Part shown: positions 51,495 to 60,335 of the stretch, in pieces | How positions within the stretch are numbered: position 1 is the first letter of the stretch | How the letters are laid out: every line of letters starts with the position of its first letter | Assembly (NCBI GenBank): GCA_016287875.1 | Contig: JAEEXQ010000002.1 | Location: 24,756 to 88,755 of the forward strand | Direction: 5' to 3' | Length of the DNA stretch: 64,000 bases | Origin: Bacteroidales bacterium | GTDB taxonomy: Bacteria > Bacteroidota > Bacteroidia > Bacteroidales > UBA932 | The notes under the pieces: generated by a model | What the model saw: the letters and a program-made list of their open reading frames with translations, nothing else | Told to the model about the DNA's origin: nothing | The model's database searches: none | Made by a program: the position numbers and the translations under genes

Positions 51495-52061
51495 ATGGAT
51501 AAAGTTTATATTCATGACAAGGTCTTCGTACCTTTCATTCCCTACGAGAAAATCTCGCAAATCATTGATGGTGTGGCAGATAAGCTTAATGGAGATTTTT
51601 GTACCCCCGACCATTCCTATTCCCGCCGCTGCGAAGAGGACATCCCTGTGCTCCTCTGCATCCTGCACGGTTCGGTAATGTTCACGGGTGAGCTTATGCA
51701 GCGCCTTGAATTCCCTGTGGAGCTGGCTTCCATGAAGCTTTCGTCGTATGTGGGGACTTCTTCCACCGGCGTGGTGAAGGAGGTGATGCCTCTCAGCACC
51801 GACATACAGGGCCGTACGGTGATCGTTTGCGAAGACATCGTGGATACGGGCAATACCATCGTCGAACTCAAGAAAAAGCTGCTTGCAAAAGGCGCCAAGG
51901 ACGTACGCATCTGCACCATGCTTCTCAAGCCCGAGGTTTTCCAGGGCCGCGACAAGCTGGATTACGTGGGTGCGGAGATCCCCAACCGTTTCATAGTGGG
52001 CTTCGGCCTCGACTACGACGAACTGGGGCGCAATCTCAAGGATATTTACGTATTGGAATAA
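51495..52061 (+). CDS. hpt: Hypoxanthine phosphoribosyltransferase
   Basis: Salvages hypoxanthine/guanine to IMP/GMP with PRPP. 188 aa; the ATG at 51495 (MDKVYIHDKVFVPFIPYEKI) is preferred over the track's 51423. PRPP loop VIVCEDIVDTGNTI at about 115, LLCILHGSVMFTGELM at about 55, and the C-terminal GFGLDYDELGRNL are diagnostic. One base before adk, so the two purine enzymes share a transcript. Confidence 0.95.
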   Translation: MDKVYIHDKVFVPFIPYEKISQIIDGVADKLNGDFCTPDHSYSRRCEEDIPVLLCILHGSVMFTGELMQRLEFPVELASMKLSSYVGTSSTGVVKEVMPLSTDIQGRTVIVCEDIVDTGNTIVELKKKLLAKGAKDVRICTMLLKPEVFQGRDKLDYVGAEIPNRFIVGFGLDYDELGRNLKDIYVLE

Positions 52062-52062
52062 T

Positions 52063-52638
52063 ATGCAGAAGTATTTTATTATGTTCGGCCCTCCCGGGGC
52101 CGGCAAGGGCACGCACGCTGCCCCGATGGTGAAGCGTTACCATCTGAAGCACATCTCGACCGGAGAACTGCTGCGCAGTGAAATCGCTGCGGGCACCGAG
52201 CTCGGCAAACAGGCCAAGGCCCTGATAGAGAAGGGCGAGCTTGTTCCCGATGAGGTCGTGGAGGGTATGATCGCCGGCGTTTTCGCCGCGAACCCTGATG
52301 TGAAAGGCTTCCTTCTCGACGGCTTCCCCCGCACCGTGCAGCAGGCCATAGACCTGGACGAGATGCTGGAGTCCCGCGATGAATATGTCACAGGAGTCAT
52401 TTCTCTGATGATTCCCGACGAGGTCATCAAGGAGCGTATCAAGGGCCGCGCCCTAATCGAAGGCCGTGCCGACGATGCCAACGACGAGACCATCGCCAAC
52501 CGCATCCGCACCTATCACGCCAAGACCGAACCCCTTATCGAGGTCTATAAGCAGAAAGGCATATATCACGAAGTTGACGCCGTGGGGACCATCCCCGAGG
52601 TCGAGGCCCGCGTGATGGCGCTTATGGATACGTTCTAG
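52063..52638 (+). CDS. adk: Adenylate kinase (short-LID form)
   Basis: Interconverts ATP + AMP and 2 ADP. 191 aa: P-loop IMFGPPGAGKGTHAAPM (about 6-20), HISTGELLRSEIAAGT (AMP site), LLDGFPRTVQQA (about 88), EGRADDANDETIANRIRTYHAKT (LID/R region). Lacks the long zinc-type LID. Overlaps the convergent ccsBA gene by four bases. Confidence 0.97.
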   Translation: MQKYFIMFGPPGAGKGTHAAPMVKRYHLKHISTGELLRSEIAAGTELGKQAKALIEKGELVPDEVVEGMIAGVFAANPDVKGFLLDGFPRTVQQAIDLDEMLESRDEYVTGVISLMIPDEVIKERIKGRALIEGRADDANDETIANRIRTYHAKTEPLIEVYKQKGIYHEVDAVGTIPEVEARVMALMDTF

Positions 52639-54506
52639 GCGTAACTGTGCATTCCTCCCAGGAGCAGGTTGACTCCGAAGTAGGTTATCAGCACGCACAG
52701 GAAAGCGATTATACAATAGGCGTGGAAGACCTTGCCCTTCTTCAGGAAGGGCAGTGAGTTTCCGTGCAGGGCGGCGGCATACACCATAAGGGTGATGAGC
52801 GCCCAGGTTTCTTTAGGATCCCAGGTCCAGTAACTTCCCCAGGAAATGTTCGCCCATACTGCCCCGATAAAGGTCCCGGCGGTGAGCAGGAACACGGCGG
52901 GGTACAGTATCACCAGGCTGATGTCCTTGAGTTTCTCCGAGGCCTCTCCGGGAATTGCCATACCCATTATTCCGTTCAGCGCCGCCAGCCCGAAGAGGGT
53001 GTAGGACAGCATCATGCTCAGCACGTGGACCGACAGCAGCGGGCTCTGCAATACGGGCATTATAGGCGTTATCTTTGGAATCGGGCCGGAGAGCGATGCC
53101 ATCAGCATCGTGAATCCAGCAAGAAGCAGGGTAAGCGGCCCGGTAAGCGGCATTTTCTTCGACAGCAGCAGATGGGCCAGGCACGACATCCAGGCCATCA
53201 GCATCATTATGTTGTAGCCTCCGCTTAACGGCACGTGCCCGGATATGAACCAGCGCAGCCCGATGGCCAGGCTGAGATAGCATAGCAATAAGCCCGAATA
53301 GCATACAAGCCCTTTCCGCACGGGCTCCGGTGCGGCTTTTCCCTTGGCCATACGTATGCCGAAGAGCACGAAGAATATCAGTCCCAAAGTAATGGTGGCC
53401 ATGAATGGCACCGAGGGGCGGGAGATGCAGTTGTAGAACTTCTCGGCCTTGAAGGCGCTGTCGGATGGGATTACTTCAGCAGCCTTTTTCCTTTGGTACT
53501 GGCGTATCTTCCCTATGAGTTCTTCCGCCGAATCCGTATTTCCGTTCTTTATTTCTGTACGCAGCAGGTCCAGGGACTTGCGCACGAAGAGCCACTCTTC
53601 ATAGTCCAGATCGGCGGGAAGTTCGTCGTCGCAGGCGTACCAGCTGACCTTTCCGAGGCTGTCGGCTATGGGAAAGATCTTCAGGGCCGCTCTGTTTTCG
53701 AGCAGTTCATCGGTGCCATAATGCCTGGAGAGGGTCTGCAAAGGGCAAATACGGTCGCCGTAATAAAGATACAGGTCTCCCAGGTCCTGAGCGGACATAC
53801 CCGGAACGAAGAGCAGCAGCAGGGCGGCGGATGAAAGCAGGCGGCGCAGGGCAGCCTTGAAGGCGCTGTTCTTCTGGAAGAAGAAGCCGACCATACAGAT
53901 GAGCAGGAGCAGGTAGCCGGTATAGCTTATGCCTATACCCCAGGGGTCGTGGCTGAATGCCAGGGTGGAGCTGCCGTTCTTTTTGTCGTAATCCGCCTGG
54001 TAAAGCCTCCATCCGTCCACCTTTCCTATCTTGTTCATCGATATTACCAGATTCTTTTTTTCCGTACCATTATCAATCGTCACTTCGCTTACGAAGTCCG
54101 ACGGAGCCTCGGACCCCGGGTGATACTCTACCCTGAACCTGTCGAGGGTTATGCTGAAGGGCAGTTCTTCACAATCCGTCTTCACCCCCGGCAGCAGGCA
54201 TACCGAGCCGCTCTCCGCGCTCAGGTGGGTGACCAGGGCTCCGGCAAGAATGACGGCGAGGGCCAGGTGCAGGCCCAGCGTGAAAGGACTCTTACGCATC
54301 TTCCGCGAAAAGATGTAAACCAGCCCGCAAATGGCCGCAAGACCCCAGAGGGCGATGAACAAAGGGGAATGGTAGAAGTGCTCCATCGCATAATCAGTCC
54401 CCTTGAGCTTTTCAAGGACCGTGGCAGCCATCATCATCACGACGAGGGCTGCCACACTTATTAATGAGATATTCTTAAATGGAATCGACGAATTTGATAA
54501 TCGCAT
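52635..54506 (-). CDS. Cytochrome c synthase, ResB-CcsA fusion (system II)
   Basis: 623 aa from the ATG at 54506 (MRLSNSSIPFKNISLI); the track start lies deep in the preceding gene. N-terminal half is ResB/Ccs1-like (membrane segments at about 12-30, 45-65, 75-95, periplasmic domain with SITLDRFRVEYHPGSEAPSDF, later one TM at about 200); C-terminal half is CcsA with the haem-binding WGSYWTWDPKETW at about 556-568. It attaches haem to CxxCH motifs in the periplasm. Overlaps the di-heme protein gene by 32 bases, its most likely client. Confidence 0.92.
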   Translation of the reverse strand: MRLSNSSIPFKNISLISVAALVVMMMAATVLEKLKGTDYAMEHFYHSPLFIALWGLAAICGLVYIFSRKMRKSPFTLGLHLALAVILAGALVTHLSAESGSVCLLPGVKTDCEELPFSITLDRFRVEYHPGSEAPSDFVSEVTIDNGTEKKNLVISMNKIGKVDGWRLYQADYDKKNGSSTLAFSHDPWGIGISYTGYLLLLICMVGFFFQKNSAFKAALRRLLSSAALLLLFVPGMSAQDLGDLYLYYGDRICPLQTLSRHYGTDELLENRAALKIFPIADSLGKVSWYACDDELPADLDYEEWLFVRKSLDLLRTEIKNGNTDSAEELIGKIRQYQRKKAAEVIPSDSAFKAEKFYNCISRPSVPFMATITLGLIFFVLFGIRMAKGKAAPEPVRKGLVCYSGLLLCYLSLAIGLRWFISGHVPLSGGYNIMMLMAWMSCLAHLLLSKKMPLTGPLTLLLAGFTMLMASLSGPIPKITPIMPVLQSPLLSVHVLSMMLSYTLFGLAALNGIMGMAIPGEASEKLKDISLVILYPAVFLLTAGTFIGAVWANISWGSYWTWDPKETWALITLMVYAAALHGNSLPFLKKGKVFHAYCIIAFLCVLITYFGVNLLLGGMHSYA

Positions 54507-56262
54507 CTCTTTCTTCTTTAGAGAGTTTGGTGAATCTTTCAGTTGCCTTGTAGGCATCGCTTTCCTTGCTGTATCCGTGCCACATTATTGCCTCCATCGT
54601 ATTGCGGGCCCGGCAGTCGTGCAGGCGGTCGGATGCCCCGGTGTTTGCCTGGCTTAGCCCACGCCCCCAGAGAGGTGTGGTGCGACACCAGGAACCGTGT
54701 ATGTCGTTGACCATATGGAGCTTGTGCTGGATGAAGTCGGAGTACGGGTATATCGTCTGGTTGGCATAGCGGGGGAGCGGTTTCCCTCCGTTCAAGGCAG
54801 GGGACCAGTAGTTGTCGTCGCGGGTCTGCCACTTCGGACGGTGGCAGCTGGCGCATCCTATTTCCGTGAAGAGCTTCTTCCCTTTCTGTACTTCGGCCTG
54901 GTGGAGGTTCCTTGCCCGGGGGATGGCCAAGCCGCGGTGCCAGACCATGAAACTGTAGAACTCATCGGCCGACATCTCGGGGGTGAAGTTGTGGTACTTG
55001 TTGTCGAACTGGTTGGTCTTGGGACTGAGCAGGGCCCTGACAGCCTCGCTGATCTCGGCATCGGTCACTTTGCCGTCCCGGTCGACGTCGCAGTAGTAGG
55101 GGGAAGCATCTCCCGAAGCCCTTATCTTGGAAATGACCTCCGGATTTCCGCTCATTGCCTTAGCCCAGGCTTCGGTAGTGTAAAGAAATGGACGGTCGGG
55201 GCGGCTCACGTTGGTTATGTTCCAAATGGCGTTTGCCCCGGCACCGTCCTGCAACGTGCCTCGGGTCATTGCGTAAGTGAACTTCTTCAGTAGTTTACCA
55301 TCGCGGTAGGTGTCTCTCTTGTAAAACCTGCCGTTTGCATCGTAACCATCACCTAAGGCTCCTGCCTGCCAGTTATGGTAATAGGCCGATGCGGCGTAGT
55401 CGTTCGCTTCTTTGTCCCAGAATGCAGGATTCAATTCCACATAGGGAGCCTCGGCACGATATTGTTCGCGTATGTCTTCCTGGTCGATGGCATCGATGAT
55501 GCCTGAGCCTATCACGCCTATGGTGGACTCCAGCCTGTAGCCTATAGGCTTGCCCGACGCCTGGGGGGTGGGGTCGGTATTGAAGGCGCTTTCAGGAATG
55601 GAAACTTCAGGATAAATCAGTTCGACGTTGTCTCCTCCGCTCAATTTAAGCGGGAGCCCGGAAGGAAGGGAGGCGACTTTATGCCAGACTATGCTGATCT
55701 GGCTTTCGTCGATAGGGGGGAGGAAGGGCTCCATCGCCATAGTCTGGGGCATTCCCGTCACTTCGGCTACGTAGGGCCCGTCGTTGGTGTAGTCACCGTA
55801 GGGGTTGTTGTCGCTGCCGGTCGCCTGATACACCACGAGCAGATAACCATTGCCCATAGAGCGGGCGTCGTTTGCTACGTATTCATTCTGGCGTTTGCCG
55901 TGACCATAGCCGGGATGGCAGTCCAGGCAGCTTTTACGCACCGACGCCGGCCCCAGGCCCTTGAAAGGTGCAGTGTTTTCGGTAAAGTTCCTCTCGAAGA
56001 AGAACTCGCCGTGGTTGAATGCAGAAATAAGCCCCTGTGCGTTTACGGCAGGTGCTTCGTCCTCGTAGCATCCGGCAAGGACGTTGTCGGTAGTGCCAAG
56101 TTCGCCTCCGGGGTACCATTCGGATGCCTCGAAGTTGCCTACGGCCTGACCGATATAGTGGCTTTCTCCGTTCGGAGTCGGATTCTCATTTTTGGAATCC
56201 TTGCAGGAGGCCAGAAGGCCTGCTGCAAGGATGAGTAAAATGACGCTATGTAGTTTTCCCAT
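54475..56262 (-). CDS. Di-heme oxidoreductase family lipoprotein (DUF1111/DHOR)
   Basis: 595 aa. Signal MGKLHSVILLILAAGLLASC. Two c-type haem motifs: CLDCH (112-116) and CASCH (470-474), as in DHOR proteins related to MauG/cytochrome c peroxidases. An EF-hand-like loop CDVDRDGKVTDAEISEAVRAL is at about 384-405. Probably periplasmic or outer-leaflet electron transfer enzyme. It follows imelysin and porin genes and precedes the haem-attachment factor, suggesting redox-assisted iron (or copper) handling; the substrate is unknown. Confidence 0.9.
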   Translation of the reverse strand: MGKLHSVILLILAAGLLASCKDSKNENPTPNGESHYIGQAVGNFEASEWYPGGELGTTDNVLAGCYEDEAPAVNAQGLISAFNHGEFFFERNFTENTAPFKGLGPASVRKSCLDCHPGYGHGKRQNEYVANDARSMGNGYLLVVYQATGSDNNPYGDYTNDGPYVAEVTGMPQTMAMEPFLPPIDESQISIVWHKVASLPSGLPLKLSGGDNVELIYPEVSIPESAFNTDPTPQASGKPIGYRLESTIGVIGSGIIDAIDQEDIREQYRAEAPYVELNPAFWDKEANDYAASAYYHNWQAGALGDGYDANGRFYKRDTYRDGKLLKKFTYAMTRGTLQDGAGANAIWNITNVSRPDRPFLYTTEAWAKAMSGNPEVISKIRASGDASPYYCDVDRDGKVTDAEISEAVRALLSPKTNQFDNKYHNFTPEMSADEFYSFMVWHRGLAIPRARNLHQAEVQKGKKLFTEIGCASCHRPKWQTRDDNYWSPALNGGKPLPRYANQTIYPYSDFIQHKLHMVNDIHGSWCRTTPLWGRGLSQANTGASDRLHDCRARNTMEAIMWHGYSKESDAYKATERFTKLSKEERDAIIKFVDSI

Positions 56263-56283
56263 TTTAAGTCAGAATTTCTTTCT

Positions 56284-57495
56284 TTAGTCTTTTATCGCCG
56301 CCGCAGCTTCTTCAAGCGCATCGTTCAGATCAGAGATGGCGTCGATGGCTTTCTTGACGTTGGCGGATTTAGGATTATCGACGAAAGCGACTTTGCCGTC
56401 GATGCAGGCCTGGATGGCAGCAAGCGCTGCTGAAAGGGTGCTCTCGAGTTTCTTGGCTTCGTTTTCGTGATGTTTCTTAAGGAATGTAAGGAAGGAATCG
56501 GCCTTGGCGCTCCTGGCTTCGCGATAACCATAGAGGCTGTTCTGGATGGAAAGCAGGTTGTCTTTGAAGTCATTGAAGGATTTCTTGCTGTAGGGGCTCT
56601 CGATATAGCTTTCGTCCTCACCGCTGTAAGCCTGGCCCATCTTGGAAGAGAATACCTCGTTGGCGATGTTGGCGCAGCCTGCGCTAAGCACGGTCTTGGC
56701 AACTTCCTGCCAGGTTGCATAGGTGCTTCCTTTCTCGGAGGCCCCAAGCAGATTCTCGCCGTAGGTCTTGTCAGTTCCGTTCACCGTGCAGTTGAGCTCC
56801 GCTTCTTCCACCGCGGCCTGCTGAGCCTCGGGAGCATTGGGGTTCCAGCTGACATTGAGTTCGTACAGGTGTATCATCAAGTCTTCGGCGACAGCGGCGG
56901 CGAAAATGAGCTCTTCCTTGCCGGTCACGTTCTTTCCCTGGAATTCGGCTGCATCTTCAGCGGCCTGGAGTGCTGCTGCGCTGCGGTTGGCGCCGTCGCG
57001 GAAAAGTATGAATTCGATTCCGTGGAATCCTAGTGCGGAGGCTCCTACAAGGTCGATGGCACCGGCGCCTTCTTCTTTAAGCTGCGCGACAACATCTTTG
57101 TTGGAGAGGTTGATGGCGAGCCTTTTGCGGTCCAGAGGCCAGGAGTCGATGTGGGGATCGATACCGAAGTCGGTGGCGGCTCCGAAGAGGAAGGCTTCGC
57201 TCTGCTCCCAGAGTTTGCGTGCTGCGAGGAAGTCGGAGCAGGCTTTGTCGATGTCGGCCTGGCTGAGGTTTTCGGCATCTCGGAGTGCGGTAAGGTCGTC
57301 GAACAGCACGGTTCCGGCTTCGGCAAGTTGGCCGTAAGTGGCATAGACTACGTCGTCCAGATACTTGCCGGAAGCGGCCTGGATTTCTTTTTCGTACGAA
57401 GAGAGTCCTTCGTCTTTGTTTCCGTCTTTTTCGCAGGCGGTGAATGCAAGTGCGGCGCTGGCCGCTACTGCAAGGAGTTTGATTATCTTTTTCAT
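56284..57495 (-). CDS. Imelysin family lipoprotein (M75-like, iron-associated)
   Basis: 403 aa. Lipoprotein signal MKKIIKLLAVAASAALAFTAC (Cys21). Imelysin marks: helical bundle with ASALGFHGIEFILFRDG, where HxxE (His158, Glu161) is the conserved putative metal site, and NSLYGYREARSAKADSFL. Family members (IrpA, EfeO-like ICMP) are involved in iron uptake; peptidase activity is disputed. Between porin (gap 17 bases) and DHOR (gap 21 bases). Confidence 0.92.
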   Translation of the reverse strand: MKKIIKLLAVAASAALAFTACEKDGNKDEGLSSYEKEIQAASGKYLDDVVYATYGQLAEAGTVLFDDLTALRDAENLSQADIDKACSDFLAARKLWEQSEAFLFGAATDFGIDPHIDSWPLDRKRLAINLSNKDVVAQLKEEGAGAIDLVGASALGFHGIEFILFRDGANRSAAALQAAEDAAEFQGKNVTGKEELIFAAAVAEDLMIHLYELNVSWNPNAPEAQQAAVEEAELNCTVNGTDKTYGENLLGASEKGSTYATWQEVAKTVLSAGCANIANEVFSSKMGQAYSGEDESYIESPYSKKSFNDFKDNLLSIQNSLYGYREARSAKADSFLTFLKKHHENEAKKLESTLSAALAAIQACIDGKVAFVDNPKSANVKKAIDAISDLNDALEEAAAAIKD

Positions 57496-57512
57496 GGTAA
57501 TATATTAACTAA

Positions 57513-58793
57513 CTAGTGCTTGAAAAATCCCATATATACTATTCCCAGCGATACGGAGGGCTCGTCGTAATATCCGCTCCCCAGGAAACGCCGCGAATAC
57601 TCGCATTTGACGGCTATTTCCGGAATGGGAATCCAGTTTAGGCCAACAGCCTGGCGTATCTTCTCCGTGTAGGTCGCACTGGTCTGTCCCTTGGCGGGGA
57701 TATATGGATTGTAGGCCTCCGTGCGGCCGAATACATAGAGTTTCTGGCTTTTGTCCTTAAGGTTGAACCAGGGAAGTATGTCATAGCCTGCCTCAAACCC
57801 GAAAGCATAGGCGGCACGTCCCACCGGTTCCTTCGAATAGGGGGAATCGTTCGCGGCCCGTACGGCCTTGGCTTTGCTGATCTCGGCAGAGTCGTCCAGG
57901 GTGGCATAATCCGCATTGCCCCTGACCGTAAGGCGTGAGGAGACATATTCGAAGTCGAAGGAAGCGATAAGTACGGTTCCCCTGCATTTGTCGTATTTGA
58001 GTCCGTCGCCCTTGAGGTCGTTCGGGTAGGTGTTGTGCATCGAATTGCCGAACCATCCGCTCAGGCCAAGGCGGAGATTCCTGAACGACGTGTTGTCTAT
58101 ACGCCCCGCAAATCCATAGGTGTTGGCCACCTTGAATTCATAAGGCGAGACCGCTCCCTTCTTGATGAAATTGTCGGTATTGAACATAAAGGCATCCAGA
58201 CCTGCCACCATCAAGGCTTCATAGTGCCAGTCCCCGGCATCGCCCCAGATGTTTATTCCCGTGTCGTGCCAGGTGGAAGGGAAGATGGTGTACTCTCCCT
58301 CCGGGCGGTACACCGTGAAATAATTCATCGGTTCGTGCGAATTGTTGAGGGCGCCCACGGGCACTACGATATGGCCCACGCGCACGTTCAGGCAGTTGGA
58401 GAAGCTTTTCTGAATCCAGAATTGTTCCAGCGCCACTTCTCCTCCTTTCTCGATTTCCTGCTCGAACTCGCCGGCTTCTTCATATTCCCTCTCTATCGTC
58501 GCACCTGTACCGAGGTGCTCGAATTCTATCTCGCTCTGCATGGTCCATCCTTTGCCGAAATCATATCCTATGGCAAAGGTGGCGTGGGGGATGTCGAAAC
58601 GGCCGTGACCGGGAGCATCTTTGTAATTATCGGGTTTCGCGTAGATATATGGGCTGTCAGTATAAAAATTGCGGGTCATCGCAATTTCCCCATAGCCGCC
58701 TATGGTAAGAGCTTTTCTATCGTGAGTCTGGGCATTCAGGCTTATGCTGCCGAGAAGAATGGCCAGAGCGGCCGTATATATCGAAGATTTCAT
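57513..58793 (-). CDS. Outer-membrane porin, first gene of the imelysin operon
   Basis: 426 aa from the ATG at 58793 (MKSSIYTAALAILLGSISLNAQ, signal peptide; track start 58847 runs through the promoter). Beta-barrel with alternating strands (LTIGGYGEIAMTRNFYTD, FDIPHATFAIGYDFGKGWTMQSEIEFEHLG) and a C-terminal strand SVSLGIVYMGFFKH; similar to phosphate-selective porin O/P-type proteins found with imelysins. Probably passes a metal chelate or small anion. Promoter at 58817-58847. Confidence 0.87.
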   Translation of the reverse strand: MKSSIYTAALAILLGSISLNAQTHDRKALTIGGYGEIAMTRNFYTDSPYIYAKPDNYKDAPGHGRFDIPHATFAIGYDFGKGWTMQSEIEFEHLGTGATIEREYEEAGEFEQEIEKGGEVALEQFWIQKSFSNCLNVRVGHIVVPVGALNNSHEPMNYFTVYRPEGEYTIFPSTWHDTGINIWGDAGDWHYEALMVAGLDAFMFNTDNFIKKGAVSPYEFKVANTYGFAGRIDNTSFRNLRLGLSGWFGNSMHNTYPNDLKGDGLKYDKCRGTVLIASFDFEYVSSRLTVRGNADYATLDDSAEISKAKAVRAANDSPYSKEPVGRAAYAFGFEAGYDILPWFNLKDKSQKLYVFGRTEAYNPYIPAKGQTSATYTEKIRQAVGLNWIPIPEIAVKCEYSRRFLGSGYYDEPSVSLGIVYMGFFKH

Positions 58794-58816
58794 TGTCTGT
58801 TTACCATTTTGTGGTG

Positions 58817-58847
58817 CAAAATTAGCTTGCAGTCCGTTATCGGTCAA
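58817..58847 (-). promoter_or_regulatory. Promoter of the porin-imelysin operon (TTG, 20 bases, TAATTTTG)
   Basis: Minus strand TTG (58845-58847) and TAATTTTG (58817-58824) at ideal spacing; leader about 20 bases to the ATG at 58793. No clear Fur box could be identified by eye. Confidence 0.75.
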
Positions 58848-58892
58848 TCGCCAATAATGGTTAAATGGTAAATCACAATAAATGATGAGTGG

Positions 58893-60335
58893 CTATTTCT
58901 TGAATATCTTGTAGCCCAGGGCGGCAACCAGCACGCTCATCAGCGGGCTAAGTATGTTGAAGAAGCAATAAGGCAGATAAACCAGCGTCGGAGTGCTGAG
59001 TATGGTCGCCTGCGTCATTCCGCAGGTGTTCCAGGGCACCAGTACGGAGGTTACGGTGGCGGAATCCTCCACCGAACGGCTCAGGAGCCTGTTCTCGTAA
59101 CCGGAATCTTCGTAGATATCCTTGAAGATGTTTGCCGTCAGCATTATGGCCAGGTACTGGTCGCATACGAAGGTATTCAGAGTGGCTCCGGTTCCGACCG
59201 TGGATGCCACCAGCCCGGTGCGGTTGCCGGTGAACTTGCGCATAGCCTTCATCAGGGCATCTATCATTCCGCCGGCCCTCATACAGGCGCCGAAGCACAT
59301 CGCGCAGATGATAAGATAGACGGTATTCAGCATTCCGGTCATCCCTCGGGACATTACCAGTTCGTTCACCTGGGCATTCCCAGTATCCAGGGACACCGTG
59401 TTGTAGATGCTTTCGACCGTGCCCGCCAGCATTATCTTCCAATCGCTGAGAGGGCCCTCGATCCCGTGGGCCAGGGCTGCGCCGCGGCCTATTCCCCGGA
59501 TGATGTCCGGCTGGAAGAGTATGGCGGCGACGGAGGCCATCACTATCGAAAGCGCCAGCACTATAAGGGCGGGAGTCCTGCGGGCTATCAGCACGCCGGT
59601 GACCAGCGGGACCAGCAGCAGCCATGGGCTGATGCGGAATTTCGAAGACAGCACATCCGTGAAGGCGCTCATATCCGCCGGAGTGTCCGGAGCCCCGTTT
59701 AGCCCGATGACGGTAAAGGCGATCAGGGCGATGACGAAGGACGGCACGGTGGTAATCAGCATATACCTTATATGGGTGAAGAGCGGGGTGTTCACTATGG
59801 AAGATGCCAGCACGGTGGTATCCGAGAGGGGAGATATCTTGTCGCCGAAATATGCGCCCGAGATGATTGCACCGGCAATCAGCCCGTCGCTGAAGCCTTC
59901 AGCCTTGCCAATTCCCAGCAGGGCCACGCCTACTGTGGCGATGGTGGTCCAGGAGCTGCCCAGCATAAGGGAAACAGCCGCGCAGATCAGGCAGGCGGCA
60001 GGGAGGAAGAAGGAGGGGGAGAGCACCTTCACTCCATAGCATATCATCGTAGGCACTATCCCGCTCATAGTCCAGGTGCCGGAGATGGCACCGATCAGCA
60101 ACAGTATCACTATCGCCGAGGTAACATTGCCTATGTTGCTCTTGATTCCCTCTTCGAAGGCCGACCAGCGCACCTTGAACAGCCACATCGACAGCCAGAC
60201 GGCTATGCCCGTGGCCAGCAGCAGGGCTACCTGGCTGGCGCCTTGTATGGAGTCGCTGCCGAGAATGCTTACGTTGAACGCCAGCATGGCGATCAGCACG
60301 ACTATTGGAATAAGGGATATGAGGGCCTTTTTCAT
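58893..60335 (-). CDS. nhaC: Na+/H+ antiporter NhaC
   Basis: 480 aa, about 12 membrane segments. The family signature GAIISGAYFGDKISPLSDTTVLAS is at about 157-180, and the second half has SRSVEDSATVTSVLVPWNTCG. Exchanges Na+ (or organic acids, as in malate-lactate NhaC relatives) for H+. ATG overlaps the stop of the receiver/PPDK_N gene (ATGA), so it is the last gene of the gdhA unit. Confidence 0.93.
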   Translation of the reverse strand: MKKALISLIPIVVLIAMLAFNVSILGSDSIQGASQVALLLATGIAVWLSMWLFKVRWSAFEEGIKSNIGNVTSAIVILLLIGAISGTWTMSGIVPTMICYGVKVLSPSFFLPAACLICAAVSLMLGSSWTTIATVGVALLGIGKAEGFSDGLIAGAIISGAYFGDKISPLSDTTVLASSIVNTPLFTHIRYMLITTVPSFVIALIAFTVIGLNGAPDTPADMSAFTDVLSSKFRISPWLLLVPLVTGVLIARRTPALIVLALSIVMASVAAILFQPDIIRGIGRGAALAHGIEGPLSDWKIMLAGTVESIYNTVSLDTGNAQVNELVMSRGMTGMLNTVYLIICAMCFGACMRAGGMIDALMKAMRKFTGNRTGLVASTVGTGATLNTFVCDQYLAIMLTANIFKDIYEDSGYENRLLSRSVEDSATVTSVLVPWNTCGMTQATILSTPTLVYLPYCFFNILSPLMSVLVAALGYKIFKK

